DNA of 50,900 bases from Thermoleophilia bacterium (GTDB taxonomy: Bacteria; Actinomycetota; Thermoleophilia; Solirubrobacterales; 70-9), in NCBI GenBank assembly GCA_016649905.1, contig JAENWU010000002.1:1-50900 (forward strand), written 5' to 3'. Positions 16,942 to 24,422 of this stretch are shown here, in pieces. The translations under genes and the position numbers were made by a program. The notes under the pieces were generated by a model that worked only from the letters and a program-made list of their open reading frames with translations, ran no database searches and had not been told where the DNA came from. Numbering within the stretch: position 1 is the first letter of the stretch; each line of letters opens with the position of its first letter.

Positions 16942-16965
16942 CGTTCTCAAAGTTGGTTGAGAACG
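16942..16965. terminator. Hairpin between convergent restriction and modification genes
   Basis: A perfect 9-bp stem CGTTCTCAA/TTGAGAACG with a 6-nt loop, 28 nt after the endonuclease stop. There is no T-run, so it would be an atypical terminator. It also lies within the open extension of the endonuclease frame. Confidence 0.4.
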
Positions 16966-17093
16966 CGGTCCCGGCGGATCTGTCGCCTGATCAGTTCTTT
17001 AGCGCAATGCTGCGAACTCTTTTTCGCGCTCCCCAGTTTCCGAGCATGAAGACGCGCGTGCGCTTTGGGAGGCGAGCCTGTAGTCGTTGATCT

Positions 17094-18809
17094 CTATGCA
17101 GGCTTGCGGCCGCGGCTCTTGCGGCGCAACTGCAGTTGTCGTCTTGCCAGCCGCAGCCTCGTGATGTCGTTGGCATCGAAACCGAGCGCACCCAAGGTCA
17201 ACGGGTCGACCAATTCAGCCGCAGCATCGATGTCGCGTGCCCGAACCGCCTGGTCAACCGCAGGGAGCAGAGCCGCGAGCTCCAACGGCAGAGGCGGGAG
17301 TAGTAGTGCCTCGGCTTCGGTCGGCTCTAGCTTCAAGACACCGCCGCCGTAGCTTCGTCCCTCAAGCTCAGCAGAAAGAAGGGTCAGGCTGTTGTAGAAG
17401 CCAGCCGCTAGGACCCGCGCCTCGACGCCGTCGGAGACACGAACGCCGTGGATGGTGTTCGTGTTGAGGACCTTCGCGTCGTTCAAAGCGAGCCGTGGAT
17501 GCTCGTTAGAGCAATAGGTCAAGAGAAGATCCGGGGCTCCCTGTTGTGGGATCGGCAGCGCCCACCAAGGGTCGCGGATGCGGCACTTGTAGCGCTCGTG
17601 GAGCTCAGCCCGCTCTCCCCGTGCAAGGTGATCTTGGACACTCGCAAGAACCTCAGCCGGTGTTCCCGCGTCTGCAACGAGCATCAGGCCTCTTTGGCCT
17701 CTATGCAACAACTCTCGGTGGTCCTGCGCAGACAGTCGAGCGCCGGCCACCTGAGCAGCTTTGGCGACCGCGGGCTTCAAAAGGTCGGAGTGCATCTCGG
17801 CCGCTGCATCCTGATCAAGTACGAAAAAGGCGTTGGCCCCCGTAACAATGCCGATGTCAACCGAGGCGATTTCGCCGAGTCGGTGAACCTCCCTATGTGC
17901 GGCGGTCCTGTCATACAACCGGTGGGCCTCCGCAGGCAAGAGCTGACTCAGGAGCCTCCCGTTGCCCGTTGCGCGGGGTCTATCCGATTTAGCCTCGCCC
18001 GCCTCTTTGAGCTGCTGCTCAACATCCGCGACGCTTGCGCACGGAACTAAGCGCACCTCAGCCATGCCCTTCGCCCCCCGTCCCTCAGCAAACAGCAGCA
18101 CGACATCCTCGAGAGCCCCCGGAAAAACCCTCTCATCAAAGACTGCAATGAAAATCCGCTCAAACTCTCTGCACAGAAACTGAACGACCTCACGGGCATA
18201 TTGCGCATGCAGTAGCTCGGCAGGAAGCACCTGCGCGAGACGACCGCCCGGGGCCACGAATGACGTCGCGTGGACTACAAAAGGGGCCCACGATGAGGCA
18301 AGGCCAGTCAGCTTCACTCCGGCATCTAGCGCCAACTGACGGGCCGCAGAAGCCGAACCGTTGAAATCCTGATAACGGATGTATGGCGGATTCCCAATCA
18401 ACGCCTCGAACGGCGGCAGCCGGGACGACTCAACCGAGAAGAAGTCCTCGCGCAGGAAGTGGCCTCTATCGAGCCCAAGCCACCCCCCTTCGCGCGCTGC
18501 CGCGTGAGCGTCGCCATCAACATCGACTCCAAAAAGCTGCTTAGCAATCGCATCGTCCTGGGCGCCTAGCTCCCGAAGTCGATCGCGAGCCGCCGCCAGA
18601 AAGACCAGACCGCCGAAGCTCGGATCGAGCGCTCTATCCCGTGGAGAGCGCACAGCCCAGTTCGTCAAGACCCGTGCCATAGCGGGCGGCGTATAGAAGG
18701 CGCCAAGCTCCTTTTGCCGACTCGGAGCAGGGGCAGGCGCCAAGTTGATCACCGGGTCGAATCTAACCGTCTCTACGGACAGAGGGAGAGCCAGTTGTTC
18801 ATAGGACAT
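17094..18809 (-). CDS. N6-adenine DNA methyltransferase of a type II restriction-modification system
   Basis: 571 residues. The AdoMet-binding motif region reads GAFYTPPAMARVL and ALDPSFGGLVFL (62-67 DPSFGG, a variant of DPSxGxG). The catalytic motif IV is IGNPPYIRYQDF (NPPY at 140-143), typical of gamma-class N6-adenine methylases. The C-terminal half (about 300-520) contains a target-recognition-like region ending SYGGGVLKLEPTEAEALLLPPLP, seen in Eco57I/TaqI-like enzymes. It faces the putative endonuclease tail-to-tail with 180 nt between stops. Lower GC and less regular codon use than the surroundings suggest acquisition by transfer. Confidence 0.88.
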   Translation of the reverse strand: MSYEQLALPLSVETVRFDPVINLAPAPAPSRQKELGAFYTPPAMARVLTNWAVRSPRDRALDPSFGGLVFLAAARDRLRELGAQDDAIAKQLFGVDVDGDAHAAAREGGWLGLDRGHFLREDFFSVESSRLPPFEALIGNPPYIRYQDFNGSASAARQLALDAGVKLTGLASSWAPFVVHATSFVAPGGRLAQVLPAELLHAQYAREVVQFLCREFERIFIAVFDERVFPGALEDVVLLFAEGRGAKGMAEVRLVPCASVADVEQQLKEAGEAKSDRPRATGNGRLLSQLLPAEAHRLYDRTAAHREVHRLGEIASVDIGIVTGANAFFVLDQDAAAEMHSDLLKPAVAKAAQVAGARLSAQDHRELLHRGQRGLMLVADAGTPAEVLASVQDHLARGERAELHERYKCRIRDPWWALPIPQQGAPDLLLTYCSNEHPRLALNDAKVLNTNTIHGVRVSDGVEARVLAAGFYNSLTLLSAELEGRSYGGGVLKLEPTEAEALLLPPLPLELAALLPAVDQAVRARDIDAAAELVDPLTLGALGFDANDITRLRLARRQLQLRRKSRGRKPA

Positions 18810-19051
18810 TGCGCCTCGATAAAGAGCCCAGAACGATCTTTCTGCCCCCCGCGAGCCTCACATTCATCCGCATCCTGCCGTCCTCAGCCTCCGAAAAGGT
18901 GAGTTGCTCCGATTGGAACCGTCAAGCCAACCGCCGATGGCAAAAGCGAGGGGTGGCATATCCCTAGGGCAAAAACGGCCCGGCCTTCGAGCGGGCAGGT
19001 GCGGAGCACTTTCCGCCCCCAAGAGACGAGCGTGCCGATTGAACTACGGCG
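18810..19051. other. Upstream region of the methyltransferase gene
   Basis: 242 nt without a gene. It holds the methylase promoter region, with composition less GC-rich than the neighbours near 18810-18960. A weak tRNA-like 5' motif (minus strand CCGTAGTTCAATCGGCA) lies near 19030-19050, but a cloverleaf cannot be drawn. Confidence 0.3.
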
Positions 19052-20020
19052 TTAGGTGACCTTTACAAGGGTCAGCGACCAAACCGCTTTGAGCCTCTCA
19101 CCTGGCTCTACCAGTGGCAAATCGGCGCCGCCGACGACCAGCGCGTTGGTCGGCGCGGTCATCGGCTCGATCGCCACCGCGTCGGTGTCGCCCGGCGCGT
19201 AGATCTGGGTGAAGGGATAGCCGTCGCCGAGCCTCAGCTCGATGCGCCGGCCGCCGCCTTCGAGGGCAAAGGGCTCACTGGCGGCCGGTGCAACGAAGGC
19301 GTCGTCGTAAATCCGTTCCCCAACTGGCCCCGGCTCGATCTCAACCGGCTCGCGCTCTCCCGTCGGCAGCCCGCGCTCGTCGAGCAGCAGCCGCTCCCCC
19401 ACCGGCGCCTCCAACACCCAGTCCGCCCGCGGCACCCCCGGCAGACACAGATAGGGATGGAAGCCGAAGGCGATCGGCACGGCGACGTCGCCGGTCGCCT
19501 CGACCGTGGTCGCAATCTTCAGCGTTGCCCCCTCCAGGGTCGCCTCGATCTCCACCCGGTGCGGGAACGGGAACGCCTCCAGCAGCCGCGGGTAGGCGCC
19601 GAAGTCGAAGCTCGCGGCCAGCAAGCCACCGCCATCGAGCTCCGCGTGCCGGTCCACGACCCAGCCGGGCGCCGCCGAGAGCAGGCCGTGCATCGGCAGG
19701 CCGTTGGCGTCGCGCTTCAGCGGCAGGCCGTCCAGGTCCAGGTTGACTTCGCGCCCCGCCACCTCGAAGACGCTCGCCCCGAGCCGATTCGCCCACGGGT
19801 GCAGAAAGGGGATCCCCATCGTCGACCGCGACTCGACGTACTTGCGCAGGCCGGCGCGCTGGCCCAGCAGCTCCTCGCCGCGGTGGCGCAGCGAGCAGCA
19901 GATCATCCCCGCCTCCGGGACGAAGGTGGCGACGATGCCGCCGAGGGCGGCGCTTTCCAGCGTCAGGCCCGCCATCCCGTCCTCGGTTCGTTCGCCGACC
20001 AAGCCGGCATCTTCCTCCAC
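19052..20020 (-). CDS. Aldose 1-epimerase (galactose mutarotase-like)
   Basis: 322 residues by the track's GTG start; the ATG at 19975 (GAGGA upstream) is an equally good alternative. Aldose-epimerase features: MGIPFLHPWANRLG (substrate-binding Arg of the NR motif), NGLPMHGLLSAAPGW (His), GFHPYLCLPG (catalytic-type His) and AIEPMTAPTNAL (Glu near the C-terminus). It interconverts alpha and beta anomers of hexoses or phosphorylated hexoses. It reads divergently from the luciferase-like gene with 25 nt between starts. Confidence 0.9.
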   Translation of the reverse strand: MEEDAGLVGERTEDGMAGLTLESAALGGIVATFVPEAGMICCSLRHRGEELLGQRAGLRKYVESRSTMGIPFLHPWANRLGASVFEVAGREVNLDLDGLPLKRDANGLPMHGLLSAAPGWVVDRHAELDGGGLLAASFDFGAYPRLLEAFPFPHRVEIEATLEGATLKIATTVEATGDVAVPIAFGFHPYLCLPGVPRADWVLEAPVGERLLLDERGLPTGEREPVEIEPGPVGERIYDDAFVAPAASEPFALEGGGRRIELRLGDGYPFTQIYAPGDTDAVAIEPMTAPTNALVVGGADLPLVEPGERLKAVWSLTLVKVT

Positions 20021-20045
20021 CTAAGATTCGGCGCGCACCCTGCCT

Positions 20046-21099
20046 GTGGAACTTGGCGTCTACACCTTCGCGGAGCTGACCCCCGGACGCTTCCGGCGGC
20101 CCGGTCGTCTCCGCGCAGCAGCGGCTCCGGGACCTGATCGAGGAGGTCGAGCTGGCCGACCAGGTTGGGCTCGACGTCTTCGGCGTCGGCGAGCACCACC
20201 GGCCCGACTTCGCCGTCTCCTCGCCGGCGGTGGCGCTGGCCGCGGCGGCGGAGCGGACCAGGCGGATCCGGCTCACCAGCGCCGTATCGGTAATCAGCTC
20301 CGACGACCCCGTCCGCGTCTTCCAGGACTTCGCCACCCTCGACCTGCTCTCCGGCGGCCGGGCCGAGATCATGGCCGGGCGCGGCTCCTTCATCGAGTCC
20401 TTCCCGCTCTTCGGCTTCGACCTCGAGGACTACGACGAGCTCTTCGCCGAGAAGCTGGAGCTGCTGCTGGCCGCGCGCGATTCGACCGAGCTCACCTGGT
20501 CGGGCCAATACCGGGCGCCGATCGACGGGCGCGGCGTCTACCCCCGCCCGCTGCAGGAGCGGCTGCCGGTCTGGGTAGCGGTGGGCGGATCGCCGCAGTC
20601 GGCGATCCGCACCGGCCGCCTCGGGTTGCCGATGGCGCTGGCGATCATCGGCGGCGAACCGGCCCGCTTCGCGACCTTCGCCGAGCTCCACCGCCGCGCC
20701 GCGCAGGAAGTCGGCCATCCCGCCCCCGCGCTCAGCATCAACTCGCACGGCTTCGTCGCCGAGACCTCACAGGCCGCCGCCGACACCGCCTACCCGCCCT
20801 TCGCGACGATGATGGACCGGATCGGCCGCGAGCGCGGCTGGCCGCCGATGACCCGGCAGGCGTTCGAAGCGAGCCGCGAGCCGCCCGGGGCCAACTTCGT
20901 CGGCAGCCCCGAGCAGGTCGCCGAGAAGATCGTCCTCCAGCACGGGATCTTCGGCCACCAGCGCTTCCTGATCCAGTTCAGCGTCGGCACCCTCCCCCAC
21001 GCCGACGTGATGAGCTCGATCGAGCTGTTCGGGACCGAGGTGGCCCCGCTGGTCCGGCGCGAGCTCGACTCGGTGAGCGAGAATGTCGTGGCACCGTGA
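20046..21099 (+). pseudogene. LLM-class flavin-dependent oxidoreductase, frameshifted near the start
   Basis: The N-terminus [13 protein letters not shown] is read from the GTG at 20046. The rest ([20 protein letters not shown], then [20 protein letters not shown]) is read one base later, joining if one base in the C/G run ACCCCCGGACG at about 20080-20087 is ignored. The downstream portion to 21099 is a normal luciferase-like TIM barrel ([32 protein letters not shown]). Such enzymes oxidise substrates with reduced FMN or F420. A homopolymer miscall or a genuine recent mutation would both fit. The track ORF from 20230 is the in-frame remainder. The next gene starts within its stop codon. Confidence 0.8.
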
Positions 21100-21515
21100 A
21101 CGAGCCCGCCGTCAACTTCGCCGCGATCGACCCCGACGGGGACACCTTCCAGCTGCTGCGCCGCGAGCTCGGCATCACCAGCTTCGGGGTCAACGCCCTC
21201 ATCCTGCGCCCGCGCCAGCGCCTGCGCGTGCACCGGCACGAGCGCCAGGAGGAGGTCTACCTCGTGCTCGAGGGCGAGCTGACGCTGATCGTCGAGGGCG
21301 AGGCGCACGTGCTCGGCCGCGGCAGGCTCGCCAGGGTCGGGCCCGAGTCCAAACGCCAGCTCACCAACCCGAGTGGGGACCACGTCGTCGTCCTCGCCCT
21401 CGGCGGCGATGGCGAGCACCAGGGCCGCGACGGCATCGCCTGGTCGAGCTGGGACGACGAGGGCGAGGGCCGCTCGCCTCAAGAAGTGCCGCTGCCCGAC
21501 GACCTGCCTGAGTAG
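21096..21515 (+). CDS. Cupin-domain protein
   Basis: 139 residues from the GTG at 21096, overlapping the oxidoreductase stop by 4 bp; the track only shows it fused to a shadow frame. A single cupin: motif 1 [20 protein letters not shown] (metal ligands His-x-His, Glu) and motif 2 [20 protein letters not shown], where the usual His is replaced, so metal binding may be weak. Function is unknown; coupling to the flavin enzyme suggests the two act together. Confidence 0.8.
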   Translation: MNEPAVNFAAIDPDGDTFQLLRRELGITSFGVNALILRPRQRLRVHRHERQEEVYLVLEGELTLIVEGEAHVLGRGRLARVGPESKRQLTNPSGDHVVVLALGGDGEHQGRDGIAWSSWDDEGEGRSPQEVPLPDDLPE

Positions 21516-21564
21516 CCCCCGGCAAGATCCGCGAGATCGGAACTCGACTCAGACGCTCAGCGCA

Positions 21565-21732
21565 CTAGGCCGAGCTCAGCTCATCCAAGGTCTCGCCCGC
21601 CAGCTGGCGGAGCTCAATCGTCAGATCCGCATCGGCAGCCCGATCTGCCAGTTGTTCCCGCAACCGCTCGCCGTTGAGCCAGCGGCTGCGCTGGTCGTTC
21701 AGAACGATGTCTGCCGTCGACTCCCCATCCAT
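21565..21732 (-). CDS. Small hypothetical protein
   Basis: 55 residues from the ATG at 21732 (MDGESTADIVLNDQRSRWLN). It is acidic and helical. It follows the next small gene by 22 nt on the same strand, so the two may form a bicistron like a toxin-antitoxin pair, though no known toxin motif is visible. Coding status rests on the clean frame and context only. Confidence 0.4.
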   Translation of the reverse strand: MDGESTADIVLNDQRSRWLNGERLREQLADRAADADLTIELRQLAGETLDELSSA

Positions 21733-21754
21733 GCGCGAAACCGTAGCACCGGCT

Positions 21755-21976
21755 TCAGAGCAGCCGTTCCGCTCGCAACCGGTCGACGAACTCCTCCAGG
21801 TCAAAGCGTTCGACCACGCCTTTGGCGTCCTGCCAGGCACCGTTTCGAATCAGGTCGGCGCCGTGGTCGTACGCGGTGAGAGTGATCGCGGCGAGTGCCT
21901 CGTCGATCACTTCATCGAAGTATTTGGAGCCCTTCAGCCACTCGAAGTGGTCGACGAGGTCGCGGCGGTAGATCAT
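21755..21976 (-). CDS. Small hypothetical protein
   Basis: 73 residues (MIYRRDLVDHFEWLKGSKYF), with a well-balanced helical composition including AAITLTAYDHGADLIRNGAW and a hydrophobic C-terminus. No family was recognised. Upstream ribosome site is weak. It forms a possible two-gene unit with the 55-residue protein downstream. Confidence 0.5.
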   Translation of the reverse strand: MIYRRDLVDHFEWLKGSKYFDEVIDEALAAITLTAYDHGADLIRNGAWQDAKGVVERFDLEEFVDRLRAERLL

Positions 21977-22065
21977 GCGACCAAACCTAGGTCGGCGCTC
22001 CGCTCACGTGGTGCGGAGCTTGATTCAACTTCGTGCCAACTGGAGGACGAAAGGCGGACAGCCGC

Positions 22066-22164
22066 TTAGGGCTGCTCCTCCAACAACGTCTCCCCGTAGA
22101 ACTCGCGCGCCGCCTCCAGATCGTCGACCGCGAGACCGCTGAATGCCTTGGTCTTGGCAAACAT
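22066..22164 (-). pseudogene. Truncated VOC/glyoxalase-family N-terminal fragment
   Basis: A 32-residue frame MFAKTKAFSGLAVDDLEAAR then EFYGETLLEEQP and stop. This is the first beta-alpha unit of a vicinal-oxygen-chelate domain (normally about 115-130 residues). A good ribosome site (GGAAGGGACTGGAG) precedes the ATG. The rest of the gene is absent, and downstream sequence is unrelated, so it is probably a deletion remnant. Confidence 0.6.
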
Positions 22165-22186
22165 CTCCAGTCCCTTCCTTTAGTGG

Positions 22187-22603
22187 TCACTCGTTTTCAT
22201 ACCCTTGCCGCCGCCGTCCACGCTTGCGTTCCCCCGCCCGCCGCTTTTGGTCCAGCCGGCGCTGGCGCGAGGCCCGCGTCGGGCGCGTGGCGCGCTGGCG
22301 CCGCGGCACCCGCAGCCCCGCGGCGATCTTCTTCGCCAGCCGCTGCAGCGCCAGCTCACGGTTGCGCGACTGGCCGCGAGCGTCCTGGGCGACGGCGGTG
22401 ACGAGGGCGCCGGCGCGCTCCAGCAGCCGCGCCCGCTGGGACTCGTCGAGCGCCGCCGAGGCCTCGACGTCGAACACCGCTTCGACCCGCGAGGCGGTGA
22501 CGTTGGCGTGCTGGCCGCCGGGGCCGGAGGAGCGGCTGGTCCGCAGCTCGATCTCGGCCAACGGGATCGAGAGGCGCTCGTCGATCCGCAGCTCGTCGGC
22601 CAT
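22187..22603 (-). CDS. arfB: Alternative ribosome-rescue peptidyl-tRNA hydrolase ArfB
   Basis: 138 residues from the ATG at 22603. The catalytic loop RSSGPGGQHANVTASRVEAV carries GGQ at about 29-31, and the tail is strongly basic (RRQRATRPTRASRQRRLDQK...), the part that enters the mRNA channel of stalled ribosomes. It hydrolyses peptidyl-tRNA on non-stop complexes. The length matches the family. The neighbours are unrelated small genes. Confidence 0.95.
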   Translation of the reverse strand: MADELRIDERLSIPLAEIELRTSRSSGPGGQHANVTASRVEAVFDVEASAALDESQRARLLERAGALVTAVAQDARGQSRNRELALQRLAKKIAAGLRVPRRQRATRPTRASRQRRLDQKRRAGERKRGRRRQGYENE

Positions 22604-22631
22604 CGGCAAAAGCTACCCGCGAGCGCCGTCG

Positions 22632-22982
22632 CTACCCGGCCAGCTCCGGGATGTGGGCCTCGAGATGGCTGGCGATCGTCTGCCGCACCCAGCGCTGCGT
22701 CTCGGCGTCGGCCATCCGGTAGCGGCCGAGCAGCATCTTCTGGTCCTCGAGCGGCAGCCCGGCGATCTCCCAGCTGACCGCGAGGCGCTCGAAGAGCGTC
22801 TCCGAGCGGCGCTGCCAGGCGTCCTCGAGCGAGGCGGCGGCGCTGCCCGGCGGCTCGCCGATCTTCTTGATCGTGCCGGCGCTGAGCGACTGCCTCAGCG
22901 TGAGCACGTTGCCCTGCGGGTCGGTGTAGGCGACCGTCTCCACCGTCGCCCGCTCCCGGCGCTTGTTCTTACGCTTCGCCAT
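22632..22982 (-). CDS. Hypothetical protein
   Basis: 116 residues from the ATG at 22982 (MAKRKNKRRERATVETVAY), preferred to the track start because the upstream stretch overlaps a dyad. A basic N-terminus is followed by a short beta segment (VAYTDPQGNVLTLRQSLSAG) and a long helical part with WEIAGLPLEDQKMLLGRYRM. No family was recognised. A 24-nt dyad lies just upstream, suggesting a regulated promoter. Confidence 0.65.
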   Translation of the reverse strand: MAKRKNKRRERATVETVAYTDPQGNVLTLRQSLSAGTIKKIGEPPGSAAASLEDAWQRRSETLFERLAVSWEIAGLPLEDQKMLLGRYRMADAETQRWVRQTIASHLEAHIPELAG

Positions 22983-22993
22983 CGCAGTCGAGT

Positions 22994-23017
22994 TTGACAC
23001 CACCAGGGTGGGGTCAA
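22994..23017. promoter_or_regulatory. 24-nt dyad, operator candidate
   Basis: TTGACACCACC-AG-GGTGGGGTCAA is an 11-bp inverted repeat with one mismatch and only 2 nt at the centre, which favours a protein-binding site over an RNA hairpin. Read on the minus strand it starts with TTGACC, a -35-like box, 12 nt upstream of the hypothetical gene's ATG. The regulator is unknown; MerR-type proteins bind promoter dyads of this style. Confidence 0.4.
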
Positions 23018-23037
23018 TGTCCGAAGCGTGGAGCCCG

Positions 23038-23316
23038 CTAGGGCAGCGCCTCGATCTTCGCCGCCAGCTCGAAGTCCGACGCGGTCAGGCCGCCCTCGGA
23101 GTGGCTCGAGAGCGAGACCTTCACCTTGTCCCAGGAGATCTCCAGGTCGGGGTGGTGGTTCATCGCCTCCGCCGGCTCGACCAGCTTGTCGACGAAGGCG
23201 ACCGAGCCGACGAAATCGCCGCACCCGAACTGCTTCTCGATCGCCTTACCCGCCCGGCTCCAGCCGTTCAGATCGGCGAGCCTGGACTCGATCTCGGTGT
23301 CGCTCAGCAGCGCCAT
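23038..23316 (-). CDS. phhB: 4a-hydroxytetrahydrobiopterin (pterin-4a-carbinolamine) dehydratase
   Basis: 92 residues, full length for the family. Signature EAMNHHPDLEISWDKVKVSL (His54, His55, Pro56) and the C-terminal strand SHSEGGLTASDFELAAKIE are intact. It dehydrates the 4a-hydroxy pterin, regenerating pterin cofactor after aromatic amino-acid hydroxylation. No hydroxylase gene is adjacent; in actinobacteria this protein often has an unclear partner. Confidence 0.93.
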   Translation of the reverse strand: MALLSDTEIESRLADLNGWSRAGKAIEKQFGCGDFVGSVAFVDKLVEPAEAMNHHPDLEISWDKVKVSLSSHSEGGLTASDFELAAKIEALP

Positions 23317-23354
23317 TCGCCTCTATCGTCCCAGACTCGGCCGCAAGCGCCCAG

Positions 23355-24389
23355 CTACGGCGTCAGGATGATCTTCAGCGCTTCGCGGGCGTCGTAGAGC
23401 TGGTAGGCCTCGGGGGCCTGGTCGAGCGACATGTGGTGGCTGACCAGCGGCGCCGGGTCGAGCTTGCCGGCCTCGAGCAGGTCGAGCACGTGGTCGACGT
23501 GGGCGATCACGTTGGCGACGCCGAGCCGCAGCGAGAGGCCCTTCAGCCAGGCGAGGCCGAGCGGAACCTCCATCCGGCCCGAGTAGGCGCCGATGCCGGA
23601 GACGGTGCCGACGTCGCGGGCGAGGCTGATCGCCAGCGCCAGCGGCTCGGGGTTGCCGACCGCGTCGACGGCGACGTCGACGCCGGCGCCGCCGGTGGCG
23701 GCCCGGACCTCCTTCTTCGCGTCCTGCTCGGTCAGGTGCAGCGGCGTCGCCCCGAACGAGGCGGCCATCTCCAGCCGCTCCGCGACCGTGTCGATCGCGA
23801 AGACCTGGACGGCGCCGCCGGCGAAGGCCGCCTGGACGGCGCAGAGGCCGACCGGCCCGAGGCCGAGGATCGCGACCGTGTCGCCGGAGCGCATGCCGCC
23901 GTATGAGATCGCGTGGAAGGCGGTGCCCATCACGTCGCCGGCGAAGAGCGCGACGTCGGAGCTGACCGACTCGGGCACCCGGCGCAGGGTCAGGTTGGCG
24001 CGGGGGACGAGCAGCCGCTCGGCCTGGGCGCCCTGCAGGTTGCCGAGGTGGGAGCCGTGGCCGAAGGTCTGGCCGTTGGCGCAGCGGTGGTAGTCGCCGC
24101 GCAGGCAGGGCGTGCAGGTGGCGCAGGCGGTGTGGAAGCAACCGACGACGCGGTCGCCGATGCCGACGCGGTCGACGTCATCGCCGACCGCGAGCACGGT
24201 GCCGACGAACTCGTGGCCGATCGTGAAGCCCTCCTCGACCGGGACCCGGCCGTGGTAGATGTGGAGGTCCGAGCCGCAGACGGCGCTGGTGTCGACCTGG
24301 ACGATCGCGTCATCGCCGGCGACCAGCTCCGGCTCCGGCTTCTCCTCGACTCGGACCTGCTCGAGGCCCTGGAAGGTGACGGCGCGCAT
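23355..24389 (-). CDS. Zinc-dependent alcohol dehydrogenase (MDR family)
   Basis: 344 residues from the ATG at 24389. Catalytic zinc ligands: Cys in SAVCGSDLHIYHG, GHE in FTIGHEFVG. Structural zinc cysteines lie in CFHTACATCTPCLRGDYHRC. The Rossmann motif is AILGLGPVGLCAVQAA, and DTVAERLEMAASFGA follows the second strand, giving an Asp that fits NAD preference. The substrate is unknown. It is followed on the same strand by the pterin dehydratase. Confidence 0.92.
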   Translation of the reverse strand: MRAVTFQGLEQVRVEEKPEPELVAGDDAIVQVDTSAVCGSDLHIYHGRVPVEEGFTIGHEFVGTVLAVGDDVDRVGIGDRVVGCFHTACATCTPCLRGDYHRCANGQTFGHGSHLGNLQGAQAERLLVPRANLTLRRVPESVSSDVALFAGDVMGTAFHAISYGGMRSGDTVAILGLGPVGLCAVQAAFAGGAVQVFAIDTVAERLEMAASFGATPLHLTEQDAKKEVRAATGGAGVDVAVDAVGNPEPLALAISLARDVGTVSGIGAYSGRMEVPLGLAWLKGLSLRLGVANVIAHVDHVLDLLEAGKLDPAPLVSHHMSLDQAPEAYQLYDAREALKIILTP

Positions 24390-24422
24390 CGCCACAACCG
24401 TATCGGGCCGGGGGTCGGTCCC

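Noticed and set aside
18960-19056. tRNA-like motif on the minus strand (CCGTAGTTCAATCGGCA followed by a T-loop-like CTCGAAG)
   Set aside because: No acceptor stem pairs and the anticodon region gives a nine-base loop; at best a decayed fragment, so no tRNA is called.
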